A stretch of DNA of 64,000 nt from Prevotella sp. GTDB taxonomy: Bacteria > Bacteroidota > Bacteroidia > Bacteroidales > Bacteroidaceae. The notes under the pieces were generated by a model. The model worked only from the letters and a program-made list of their open reading frames with translations, did no database searches and was not told the DNA's origin. The translations under genes and the position numbers were made by a program. Numbering within the stretch: the first letter of the stretch is position 1; each line of letters opens with the position of its first letter. Location: assembly GCA_016281815.1 (NCBI GenBank), contig JAEEJK010000049.1, positions 62,001-126,000 of the forward strand, read 5' to 3'. Positions 52,722-60,890 of the stretch are shown piece after piece.

Positions 52722-55025
52722 TCATTCCAGGACAAAGGTCTTGCTTTGCAGGTCCTCGCTGTTTGGGCCTACCATCAGTGTAAACTCTCCTGGCTCGGCT
52801 ACGTAGCGCAAGTTGGAATCATAAAATTTCAGCAGTTCCTCCTCCACTTCGAAGGTCACGGTCTTTTGCTCCCCGGGTTCGAGGTGGATGCGTCGGAAAC
52901 CTTTCAATTCCTTGATGGGCCGGGCAATGGAGGCGGCGGTGTCATGGATATACATCTGCACGATCTCGTCTCCGGCACGTCGTCCGGTGTTCGTCACCGT
53001 CACACGTGCTTCGATTTTGCCACCGGTGTGCAACTTGTCGCTGCTGAGTGACAGTGGGCCATACTCAAAAGTGGTGTAGGTCAAGCCATAGCCGAAGGGA
53101 AATACGGCGCTGCCATCGATGTCGGTGTAATTGGTGGCATATTTGCTGAACCATTTGTTGGTGGGACGGCCGGTCACCATGTGGTTATAATAGAACGGCT
53201 CCTGACCGGTGGTCTGGGGGAACGAGGTGGTGAGTTTGCCGCTTGGACTGGCATCACCGAAGAGAACGTCGCAGATGGCGTCGCCGCCCTCACTGCCGCC
53301 AAACCATACGTTGAGGATGGCGGGGATGTTCTCCTTCTCCCATTTCATCACCACGGGACGGCCGGTGAAATAGACCACGACGATGGGCTTGCCGGTGGCT
53401 TTCAATGCCTTCAGAAGGCGTTGCTGCGTCTCGGGAAGGCTGAGGTCGGAGCGGCTCGAACTTTCTCCTGTCATCTCTTGCGATTCACCGATGGCGGCTA
53501 TGATGACATCGGCATCGGAAACCGTTTGGAGTGCTTCCTTGAGCAGTTCGGCTTCAGGACGTGGGTCACGGATGTCGGTGCCGAAGACTTCCCAGTTGGC
53601 TTCTATCTGAGCGTCTTCGTGGATGTTGCTTCCTTTGGCATACACCACCTCGGCTTGCTGACCCAGGGCGCGGCGCATGCTCTCCAAAAGGGTGGAGAAC
53701 TCATTCGGGTTGGTGTTGGCTGTCGGAGCCCAGTTGCCGCGCATGTTCTTGGGGGCATGGGCCATAGGACCGACGAGGGCGATCTTGCCTTTCTTCTCAA
53801 GGGGGAGCAGGTGGTTGTCATTCTTCAACAGGACGAAACTCTCTGCTGCTATCTGACGGGCAAGCGCGCGGGAGGCGTCGGTGTAGAGCACGTCCTTCTG
53901 CTTCTTGGAGGAAAGGCTGCAATAGCGGTAGGGGTCTTCGAAAAGACCTAAGTCCCACTTCGCTTCCAACATACGGCGACAGGCGGTGTTTATCTGCTTC
54001 TCTGTCACCAGTCCTTCTTCCAAAGACTTCTTCAGCGTTCCTACAAAACCGCGGGAACACATGTCGAAGTCGGTGCCTGCTTCTAACGCACGGACTGAAC
54101 AGGCTTGAAGGTCACCGCATCCCCAGGCGCGCATCTCACCAATCGAACCGTAGTCGGTCACCACGAAACCGTTGAAGTGCCATTGCTCACGCAAGAGACT
54201 GGTCAGCAACCAGCGACTGGCGGTGGCGGGTTCATAGTCTATCGTGTTGAAGGACGACATCACGCTGCCCACACCGGCATCGACAGCGGCACGGTAGGGG
54301 GCGAGGTAGTCGTTGTACATCCTCACACGGCTCATATCGGTCACATTATAGTCCAGACCTGACTCTGAGGCACCGTAAAGGGCGAAATGCTTCACGCAGG
54401 CCATCACCTCGTCGGGGGCGTACTGCCCTCCGTGGCGTTTGTCGCCTTGGTAGCCGAGCACCATGGCCTTGGCAATCTCGCTTCCCAGGAACGGGTCTTC
54501 GCCGGCACTCTCGGCAATGCGGCCCCAGCGGGCGTCGCGGCATATGTCGACCATCGGACTATAGACCCAGGGTATGCCGTCTGACGTGGCTTCGATGGCG
54601 GCTGTACGGGCGGCCAATTGCACTTTTTCCAAGTCCCATGTGCACGACATGGCAAGGGGAATGGGAAAAATGGTGTGGTAGCCGTGGATGACATCGAGGC
54701 CGAACAGCAGCGGGATGCCCAGACGTGATTTCTCCACTGCATATTGCTGCACTTCGCGGATGCGGTCCACGCCCATCAGACTGAGGAAACCACCCACCTC
54801 ACCGTTGAGGATGGACTGGTCTTCCACGCCTTTCTGGCCGACACCGGTGTTCAACTGACCCGCATCGAGCAGGTTGAGTTGCCCGATTTTCTCCTCAAGG
54901 GTCATGCGAGACATCAACTCGTTGATGAATGTTTCTTTGTCTTGTGTAATCTTCTTGGGCTTCTTTGCCGATATGGCGGTCGGCAGCAGGAGCGCAACGA
55001 CGAAAGTCAGTAATGCTTGCTTCAT
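52722..55025 (-). CDS. bglX: Glycoside hydrolase family 3 beta-glucosidase, periplasmic
   Basis: 767 residues from the ATG at 55025, giving signal peptide MKQALLTFVVALLLPTAIS; the open frame to 55097 would run back through the rpoD terminator. GH3 domains: TIM barrel with HGYHTIFPIPLAMSCTWD, KHFALYGASESGLDYN and the nucleophile in VVTDYGSIGEM; a sandwich domain with ESSSRSDLSLPETQ; and a C-terminal fibronectin-III-like domain (FPFGYGLTYTTFEY). The same layout is found in BglX, which releases glucose from oligosaccharides. It is downstream of rpoD with a terminator between and no clear promoter of its own. Confidence 0.92.
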   Translation of the reverse strand: MKQALLTFVVALLLPTAISAKKPKKITQDKETFINELMSRMTLEEKIGQLNLLDAGQLNTGVGQKGVEDQSILNGEVGGFLSLMGVDRIREVQQYAVEKSRLGIPLLFGLDVIHGYHTIFPIPLAMSCTWDLEKVQLAARTAAIEATSDGIPWVYSPMVDICRDARWGRIAESAGEDPFLGSEIAKAMVLGYQGDKRHGGQYAPDEVMACVKHFALYGASESGLDYNVTDMSRVRMYNDYLAPYRAAVDAGVGSVMSSFNTIDYEPATASRWLLTSLLREQWHFNGFVVTDYGSIGEMRAWGCGDLQACSVRALEAGTDFDMCSRGFVGTLKKSLEEGLVTEKQINTACRRMLEAKWDLGLFEDPYRYCSLSSKKQKDVLYTDASRALARQIAAESFVLLKNDNHLLPLEKKGKIALVGPMAHAPKNMRGNWAPTANTNPNEFSTLLESMRRALGQQAEVVYAKGSNIHEDAQIEANWEVFGTDIRDPRPEAELLKEALQTVSDADVIIAAIGESQEMTGESSSRSDLSLPETQQRLLKALKATGKPIVVVYFTGRPVVMKWEKENIPAILNVWFGGSEGGDAICDVLFGDASPSGKLTTSFPQTTGQEPFYYNHMVTGRPTNKWFSKYATNYTDIDGSAVFPFGYGLTYTTFEYGPLSLSSDKLHTGGKIEARVTVTNTGRRAGDEIVQMYIHDTAASIARPIKELKGFRRIHLEPGEQKTVTFEVEEELLKFYDSNLRYVAEPGEFTLMVGPNSEDLQSKTFVLE

Positions 55026-55052
55026 GTCTTTTCGGGGGATGGGTTGTTTTTC

Positions 55053-55080
55053 AAAAAAGGGTGCATCGTCCGACGCACCC
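55053..55080 (-). terminator. Terminator of rpoD
   Basis: GGGTGC at 55059-55064 pairs with GCACCC at 55075-55080 on a stem extended toward a TC loop; on the minus strand it is followed by T6. Confidence 0.75.
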
Positions 55081-55104
55081 TGTGTTCTTATGTCCAAAAG
55101 AATC

Positions 55105-55977
55105 TTATCCTAAATATTTCATCAGAATCTTGGCATTGCCGCTGTCACGCAACTTGGCGATGCTCTTCTCGCGGATCTGACGTACACGCTCGCGGGTAAG
55201 GCCCAGGCGGTCGCCAATCTCCTCCAATCCCTTCTCGGGCTGACCGATACCGAAACATTCACGGATGATGGTGATCTCACGGTCCTTCAATACCTTGTTC
55301 AGCACGGAGTCAAGTTCCAAGGCCATGGACTCATGGTCGACATAACGGTCGGTGCGGCTGTCGTCACCGCTCGGCATCACGTCGAGCATGCAGTTGTCTT
55401 CTCCGTCCTGGAAGGGTGCGTCAATCGAAACATGGTGACCATCGGCCATCAGACTCTGTCCGATTTTCTCCTCATCGAGTTTGGTGGCTTCCGACAACTC
55501 GGAAACAGAAGGATGACGCATGTTCTCCTGCTCAAACTTGTTGATCTCGTGGTTGATCTTGTTGAGCGAACCTACCTGGTTGAGGGGGAGGCGGACAATG
55601 CGGCTTTGCTCGGCAATGGCCTGAAGAATACTTTGGCGAATCCACCAAACTGCGTAAGAGATAAATTTAAAACCACGGGTCTCGTCAAATTTCTGGGCGG
55701 CTTTGATCAGGCCGATATTGCCCTCATCAATCAGGTCGGTCAGGGTAAGTCCCTGATGCTGGTACTGCTTGGCGACGGATACCACAAAGCGAAGGTTGGC
55801 GGTCACTAATTTGTTCTTGGCGCGCTCTCCCTCAGGACCGCCTTTCTTGATTTTTTGGGCTAATTCTATCTCCTCATCAATCGATATCAGTGGGGCACGG
55901 CCTATCTCAACAAGATATTTGTCCAATGCTTCACTCGATCGGTTGGTGATACTCTTAGAAATCTTTAATTGTCTCAT
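55105..55977 (-). CDS. rpoD: Primary RNA polymerase sigma factor RpoD (short Bacteroidota form)
   Basis: 290 residues, without the long N-terminal region 1.1 of E. coli sigma70. Conserved parts: region 1.2 EALDKYLVEIGRAPLIS, 2.2-2.4 NIGLIKAAQKFDETRGFKFISYAVWWIRQSI, split here as NIGLIKAAQKFDETRG and FKFISYAVWWIRQS, 3.0 HPSVSELSEATKLDEE, 4.2 ERVRQIREKSIAKLRD. This is the housekeeping sigma that reads the TTTG/TAnnTTTG promoters seen throughout the window. A perfect 10-bp inverted repeat lies over its own promoter (56065-56093). Confidence 0.97.
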   Translation of the reverse strand: MRQLKISKSITNRSSEALDKYLVEIGRAPLISIDEEIELAQKIKKGGPEGERAKNKLVTANLRFVVSVAKQYQHQGLTLTDLIDEGNIGLIKAAQKFDETRGFKFISYAVWWIRQSILQAIAEQSRIVRLPLNQVGSLNKINHEINKFEQENMRHPSVSELSEATKLDEEKIGQSLMADGHHVSIDAPFQDGEDNCMLDVMPSGDDSRTDRYVDHESMALELDSVLNKVLKDREITIIRECFGIGQPEKGLEEIGDRLGLTRERVRQIREKSIAKLRDSGNAKILMKYLG

Positions 55978-56051
55978 CCTGTTTTTACCTTAATTTCTTA
56001 TTAACTACTTGAAAATCAAGTAGATAATATAATTCTCTTATAAATTCGATG

Positions 56052-56059
56052 CAAAATTA
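56052..56059 (-). promoter_or_regulatory. -7 element of rpoD
   Basis: TAATTTTG on the minus strand, 75 bp upstream of the ATG. The expected -33 zone is occupied by the inverted repeat 56065-56093 instead of a clear TTTG. Confidence 0.6.
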
Positions 56060-56064
56060 ATAAA

Positions 56065-56093
56065 AATAATGATAGGTTGTTGTTATCATTATT
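56065..56093. promoter_or_regulatory. Inverted repeat over the rpoD promoter (candidate operator)
   Basis: AATAATGATA and TATCATTATT are exact complements, 10 bp each, separated by 9 bp. The repeat lies just upstream of the -7 element, covering the spacer and -33 position, where a repressor or other factor could act. Confidence 0.5.
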
Positions 56094-56216
56094 CAAAATT
56101 AAATTAAATAATGTTAATTGTTGCCGCTCAAATTACCACGGCAATCACACTTCATTCACCATTTCTATCACCATTCGAGAACCATGGTTCTCGGTTCTTG
56201 CCCATATCCTCAATCC

Positions 56217-57113
56217 TCACCCCTCATTCGGTTCAATATGGACCCCTACATGGGTTCCTTCTCCGAAACGTGCTTTTAGTTGGTTCTCAATGCGCAGGGC
56301 GTGCCCATGGGCTTCCCTGACGGTGAGGTCGCCTGGCAGTTTGATGCTCATCTCAATGGCGACGTGATTGCCTATGCGGCGGGTAAGGATCTGGTCAACA
56401 TTCACAATGCCGTCTTCTGTCGTGGCGATGTTGGCTATCTCTTCTTCAACTGTATCGGGAAGACTGGTCTCTGTCAGTTCGGCTACTGCTCGCACAAAGA
56501 GGTCCAAGGCCATTTTCAGAATGAAGATGCTGACAATGATGGCGGTGATGGGATCGAGTACACGCCAACGCTCTCCAAGAAAAATGGCTCCGGAGATGCC
56601 GATGGCGGTGCCGATGGACGAGAAGGAGTCTGATCTGTGGTGCCAGGCATTGGCTGCCACGGCAAACGACTGGGTCTCATGGGCCGTGCGGATGGTAAAA
56701 CGGTAGGCCCATTCCTTGAGGATGATGCTCACGATGGCAACTATCAGGGCAAAGTAACTCGGACGCTCCAATATAGTGCCTTGGAAGGCCTTGATCATGT
56801 CGCGCATTCCATAGTAGAAAACGACAAGGCTGATGAAAAGAAGGATAATGCCCAGGACAGCGGCAGATACAGTGGCTGCTTTGCCATAGCCGTAATCATG
56901 GCTCTTGTCTTTAGGCTTGCCGCCTAACTTGACCGAGACGAGTACGATGATGTCTGTCAGAAGGTCTGAAAAAGAGTGGACGGCATCTGCCATGATGGCG
57001 GAGGAATGACCCCAGATTCCTGCAATGAATTTGGATATCAGCAGCAGGATGTTGATGACGGCTCCCTTCAGGGTCACGTCATATATCTTTCGTTTTTTTG
57101 CAATCTCGTTCAT
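56217..57113 (-). CDS. Cation diffusion facilitator (CDF) metal transporter
   Basis: 298 residues from the ATG at 57113. Six membrane helices with metal-site motifs in helix 2 (MADAVHSFSDLLTD) and helix 5 (WHHRSDSFSSIG), then a C-terminal cytoplasmic domain (about 205-298) with HVAIEMSIKLPGDLTVREAH split as in YiiP/FieF. Members export Zn, Fe or Mn by proton antiport. The helix-2/5 His-Asp pattern (HxxxD) is typical of zinc or iron transporters. The upstream in-frame extension to 57140 overlaps the promoter. Confidence 0.92.
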   Translation of the reverse strand: MNEIAKKRKIYDVTLKGAVINILLLISKFIAGIWGHSSAIMADAVHSFSDLLTDIIVLVSVKLGGKPKDKSHDYGYGKAATVSAAVLGIILLFISLVVFYYGMRDMIKAFQGTILERPSYFALIVAIVSIILKEWAYRFTIRTAHETQSFAVAANAWHHRSDSFSSIGTAIGISGAIFLGERWRVLDPITAIIVSIFILKMALDLFVRAVAELTETSLPDTVEEEIANIATTEDGIVNVDQILTRRIGNHVAIEMSIKLPGDLTVREAHGHALRIENQLKARFGEGTHVGVHIEPNEG

Positions 57114-57137
57114 GTATATACGGCAATCCGGTTTGTG

Positions 57138-57169
57138 CAAAATTACGATGTTATTTTCAGATGTGCAAA
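57138..57169 (-). promoter_or_regulatory. Promoter of the CDF gene
   Basis: On the minus strand TTTG (57166-57169), 20 bp spacer, TAATTTTG (57138-57145). Confidence 0.8.
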
Positions 57170-57184
57170 TTTTTTCTCAGGTTG

Positions 57185-57217
57185 TTGCTACAAACACGTT
57201 TTTTATTTGTAATTTTG
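57185..57217 (+). promoter_or_regulatory. Promoter of the FKBP gene
   Basis: TTG at 57185-57187, 22 bp spacer, TAATTTTG at 57210-57217; 69 bp before the ATG, divergent from the CDF promoter. Confidence 0.65.
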
Positions 57218-57286
57218 CATCTGAAATTCCAGGGCGAAAGACTCTTTGGGAGTATGTCTCATGCCCTGAGGAAAAATGGTTGACAA

Positions 57287-58327
57287 ATGAAAAAGCAATC
57301 TGAGAACAAAAAAGGCGGGGGTCTGAAAAAGATTCTGATAGTATGCCTGATCGTATTGGGAGTGGGATGTGGCGCATGGCTGGCTTTCCTGCTCTTCGGC
57401 AACAATTACAAAAGCAATGCCATGCAGATGAAGGTCAACACCATCGTGGCTTCAAGAATGGCCAACATCATGCTGGGTGACTACATGAACAATTGGGTGC
57501 GTACAGAAACAGAACAACTGGGCCTGAACGACAAGGGGGATCTCGTCTCTACCGATGACATCGGACAAGTACTGAAATGGAGACAGGAGTTTTATAAGAA
57601 TAATGGTTTCTCTGGGGTGCTGGAGCAGGTGATGGGCAACATCAAGGACAATGTGGCAAGCCTCAAACTCACTCCGGCAAGATATCGTGATACGCAGGGG
57701 AATTTTAAATCGGCTTATGAGACTGTCTCTCAACTGGTACAACTTACAGCCAACCCAGGGGACTCTATCGTGGAACTGGCAAATAAAGTGGAGGAACTCA
57801 ATGCTTCTCTGAATAAAGCACTCGAACCCACAGACTTCAACTTCTGGGTGTCGTATGATGACATCAGGGAAGTGACCGACGAACTGGCGGCCAATATCAA
57901 TGACAAAACTCTGGCGGAGGCCATCGGACATGAGGCAAACCGCAAACCCAACAGTTCCGTCAATGTGCTGAAATACAAAAAAATGGGGTTCAAGGAACTG
58001 CCAAAGGGTAAGGGCGTGCTCTACCGGGCCGTCACCGAGGGGAAAGGACCGAAACCGAAGGATGATACTAAGGTGAAACTCCATTATGAGGGTAAACTGA
58101 TGGACGGAACTGTGTTCGACAGCAGTTACAAGAGGGGAGAACCGGTCACTATGCGCCCGAGCCAGACGGTGCCGGGATTCTGGCATTCGCTCATCAATAT
58201 GCCGGTGGGGTCGAAATGGGAAATCTATATCCCGTTCTCTCAGGCATACGGAGACAGGGCGGCTGGTGCCGTCAAACCTTATTCCGACCTTTTCTTCACC
58301 ATCGAGGTACTGGGAATCGAGGAATAA
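57287..58327 (+). CDS. Membrane-anchored FKBP-type peptidyl-prolyl isomerase
   Basis: 346 residues. N-terminal membrane helix (ILIVCLIVLGVGCGAWLAFLL, about 16-36), a periplasmic helical domain of about 190 residues (including an FKBP-N-like ANIMLGDYMNNWV segment), then the FKBP domain at about 250-346: VKLHYEGKLMDGTVFDSSY, EPVTMRPSQTVPGFWHSLIN, GSKWEIYIPFSQAYGDRA and FFTIEVLGI. Active-site residues Tyr and Phe/Asp are present, though the usual VIPGW is TVPGF here. It folds envelope proteins; single anchor suggests inner membrane. First gene of a plus-strand set with EamA and BspA-like genes. Confidence 0.9.
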   Translation: MKKQSENKKGGGLKKILIVCLIVLGVGCGAWLAFLLFGNNYKSNAMQMKVNTIVASRMANIMLGDYMNNWVRTETEQLGLNDKGDLVSTDDIGQVLKWRQEFYKNNGFSGVLEQVMGNIKDNVASLKLTPARYRDTQGNFKSAYETVSQLVQLTANPGDSIVELANKVEELNASLNKALEPTDFNFWVSYDDIREVTDELAANINDKTLAEAIGHEANRKPNSSVNVLKYKKMGFKELPKGKGVLYRAVTEGKGPKPKDDTKVKLHYEGKLMDGTVFDSSYKRGEPVTMRPSQTVPGFWHSLINMPVGSKWEIYIPFSQAYGDRAAGAVKPYSDLFFTIEVLGIEE

Positions 58328-58358
58328 TCATAATCCATCTTAACTACAAAACATAAGG

Positions 58359-59240
58359 ATGAATACAAAACTCGCGAAGGGACACATGGCCATTCTGTTG
58401 GCGAATGTGATTTTCGGACTGGGAGTGCCTGTTACCAAGGCGTTGCTGGACGATTGGGTGACACCAATGGGATATATGGCATCAAGATGTGTCGGCGCGA
58501 CCATCTTGTTCTGGATCGTGGCTTGCTTCATGCCCAAAGAGCATGTGGAGAGAAAAGACCTCATCACCATCATGCTGGGGGGGCTCCTGGGATTCTTCAT
58601 CTCTCAGACATTGACTGCAGAAGCGCTCAAATACACCACACCCGTATACTTCTCTCTCGTGGCGGCGTTGACACCGGTGGCTACCATGTTGCTGGCGGCT
58701 TTGTTCATCAAGGAGAAAATAACAGGCATCAAGACTCTGGGCGTCATCCTCGGCATCAGCGGCGCCTTGCTCATGCTCTTCATGTCGTGGTCGGGCGGAA
58801 CGGGCTCCAACGACTTGTTGGGTATCTCACTCGCGGTACTCAGCGTGCTTACTTGGGCGGTCTATCTCATTATCACCAGAAAGGTGTCTGAGAAATACTC
58901 TTCCGTCACACAGATGAAATATGTCTTCTTGGTCTCGACAATCGTCACGGTTCCAATTGCTTTGCTCACCGAACCCGCGCAGCCTCTTTATTCCGCCGCA
59001 TGGCAGTGGAGTGGGGTGGCAGAGATGGCTTTTATCGTGCTCTTCGCTACAGGTCTGGGCTATTTCCTGATTCCTTATGCCATGAAGTTCCTAAGGGCTA
59101 CGACAGTGAGCGTTTATACCAATATCCAACCAGTGGTGGCATCGCTCGTCGCCATAGCAGTGCAACAGGATGTGTTCACTTGGGATAAACCGGTGGCTGC
59201 CGTGCTTGTCTTGCTGGGCGCTTATATCGTAACAAGATAA
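58359..59240 (+). CDS. EamA-family (DMT) drug/metabolite transporter
   Basis: 293 residues, ten predicted membrane helices in two EamA repeats (about 7-135 and 150-285). Typical segments: ILLANVIFGLGVPVTKALL, YTTPVYFSLVAALTPVATM and, in repeat two, YTNIQPVVASLVAIAV. The family exports small metabolites; the substrate cannot be read from sequence. 31 bp after the FKBP gene and 41 bp before the next gene, no terminator visible between them. Confidence 0.9.
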   Translation: MNTKLAKGHMAILLANVIFGLGVPVTKALLDDWVTPMGYMASRCVGATILFWIVACFMPKEHVERKDLITIMLGGLLGFFISQTLTAEALKYTTPVYFSLVAALTPVATMLLAALFIKEKITGIKTLGVILGISGALLMLFMSWSGGTGSNDLLGISLAVLSVLTWAVYLIITRKVSEKYSSVTQMKYVFLVSTIVTVPIALLTEPAQPLYSAAWQWSGVAEMAFIVLFATGLGYFLIPYAMKFLRATTVSVYTNIQPVVASLVAIAVQQDVFTWDKPVAAVLVLLGAYIVTR

Positions 59241-59281
59241 GAAGGGAAGAAATGGGTGGCTTTTCAACAAATTTGCAGAGA

Positions 59282-60853
59282 ATGAGAAGTATTTTTGTCA
59301 TGATGGCCCTGATGGCTCTGGCTGTGAACTCAAGGGCTGCCAGTTTCAAAATCGGTGGTATCCGTTATTCGGAGACTTCTTCCAATACCGTGATGGTGAT
59401 GCCAGATGGTGCCTCCAGCAGCGGTACTGGCATCGGTCTTGGCAAATACTATGAGGGGGATATCGTCATTCCTGCTACGGTGACTTATAATGACGTGGAA
59501 TATACGGTCACTGAGGTGGCGGAGGGGGCTTTCAGTTACTCTCCAAAACTGACCTCCGTTTCTATTCCTGCTACGGTCGTCAATCTGGGAAGCGAACCCT
59601 TCGCATCGTGCGGAAAACTGACGTCCATCACCGTCGACCCGGACAATCAGGTATATAAAAGCATAGACGATGTGCTATATGACAAGAATGTCACCACCAT
59701 CATCGCTTGTCCAGGTGCAAAAGCAGGGGCATTTGATGCTCCTGAGACTGTGAGAACGGTGGCTCCCTCTGCTTTCTATGGATGCAGCAAACTCACTTCC
59801 ATTACCCTGCCGGCTTCGGTGCGGGAGATCGGAGAAAGGGCTTTCAGGTCATGCACGTATCTGAAATCTGTCAATATACCTGATGGCATTACAGAAATCA
59901 AGGATCAACTCTTTTATGGATGCTCCTCATTGGTGAGTACCAATATTCCGGAAGGAGTGGTGAGAATAGGTGATGGGGCTTTCTCCAATTGCAAGAAACT
60001 GCCATCCGTGACCCTGCCTTCGTCGCTCAAGACCATTGGAGACAGGGCTTTCGAACAGTGCTCCAGCATCAGGGAGATGATTGTCCCTGAGGGGGTCACA
60101 TCCATCGGAGAGTCTGCTTTGATGAATTGTTCCTTGATGAATAAACTGAGCCTGCCTGCCTCATTGAAGGAGTTGGGGACTGGAGCCTTCAGACTGTGCC
60201 TGTCGCTCCCTTCTATCGACCTGGCGGAGGGCAACACCTGTTTCACCATCGAGAACGGACTGCTGCTGGATACCGACAAAACCAGTTTGATCTGCTGTCC
60301 GGCTGGGTATAGTGGCGAATGTGTGATTCCTTCTACCGTAACAGTCATTGAGGATTATGCCTTCTATTCTTGCTCAAACATCACAAACATCAAGATGCCG
60401 GAGAGCCTGGTCGCTATCAGAACTGCGGCTTTCGCCAGTTGCACTTCGCTCAAAACCATCATCATTCCTAAGAATGTGGTAAATATTGGGGTAAGTGCTT
60501 TCGCATCTTGTACTGCTCTGAAAAACTTAGTGTGCCAGGCTGATAATCCGCCTGCAATCGCAAAAGAGATTTTCTCTTCTACCATTTACAATATTGCCAC
60601 GCTCTATGTCCGACATCAGTCCCTCAGCCTCTATGAAAATGCGGATTTCTGGAAAAAGTTCCTCAACACCGGACTCCTGGGGGATGTCAATAAGGATAGA
60701 CGCATCAATGTGGCTGACGTGATGGCGATAGTCAATCATGTGTTGGGACATCCTTCCGTTGTCTTTGAAAATTGGTTGGGCGATGTCAATGTTGATGATA
60801 AAGTCAATGTGACGGACGTCATGGAGGTTGTGAAAATCTGCCTCAACTCATAA
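59282..60853 (+). CDS. BspA-like leucine-rich repeat surface protein with C-terminal dockerin-like pair
   Basis: 523 residues from the ATG at 59282, giving signal peptide MRSIFVMMALMALAVNSRA; an in-frame ATG 10 codons earlier (59252) would only extend it. Residues about 90-440 contain LRR_5/BspA repeats of about 23 residues, with the recurring pattern AFxxCxxLxxIxLPxSVxxIG (for example SITLPASVREIGERAFRSC). The C-terminus (about 468-523) has two calcium-loop motifs, DVNKDRRINVAD and DVNVDDKVNVTD, as in dockerin type I. BspA-type proteins mediate adhesion to host proteins or other bacteria in oral Bacteroidota. The role here is inferred. Confidence 0.88.
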   Translation: MRSIFVMMALMALAVNSRAASFKIGGIRYSETSSNTVMVMPDGASSSGTGIGLGKYYEGDIVIPATVTYNDVEYTVTEVAEGAFSYSPKLTSVSIPATVVNLGSEPFASCGKLTSITVDPDNQVYKSIDDVLYDKNVTTIIACPGAKAGAFDAPETVRTVAPSAFYGCSKLTSITLPASVREIGERAFRSCTYLKSVNIPDGITEIKDQLFYGCSSLVSTNIPEGVVRIGDGAFSNCKKLPSVTLPSSLKTIGDRAFEQCSSIREMIVPEGVTSIGESALMNCSLMNKLSLPASLKELGTGAFRLCLSLPSIDLAEGNTCFTIENGLLLDTDKTSLICCPAGYSGECVIPSTVTVIEDYAFYSCSNITNIKMPESLVAIRTAAFASCTSLKTIIIPKNVVNIGVSAFASCTALKNLVCQADNPPAIAKEIFSSTIYNIATLYVRHQSLSLYENADFWKKFLNTGLLGDVNKDRRINVADVMAIVNHVLGHPSVVFENWLGDVNVDDKVNVTDVMEVVKICLNS

Positions 60854-60890
60854 CCCCAAGGACGGATACTCCCTCAGCACATTTGTCTTC

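Noticed and set aside
52493..52735. 80-codon minus-strand frame of Arg/Gly repeats
   Set aside because: Produced by the 45-bp hairpin repeat; overlaps the terminator of the GH3 gene.
53181..53951. 256-codon plus-strand frame inside the GH3 gene
   Set aside because: Gly/Val/Glu-rich antisense shadow; GH3 motifs on the other strand are decisive.
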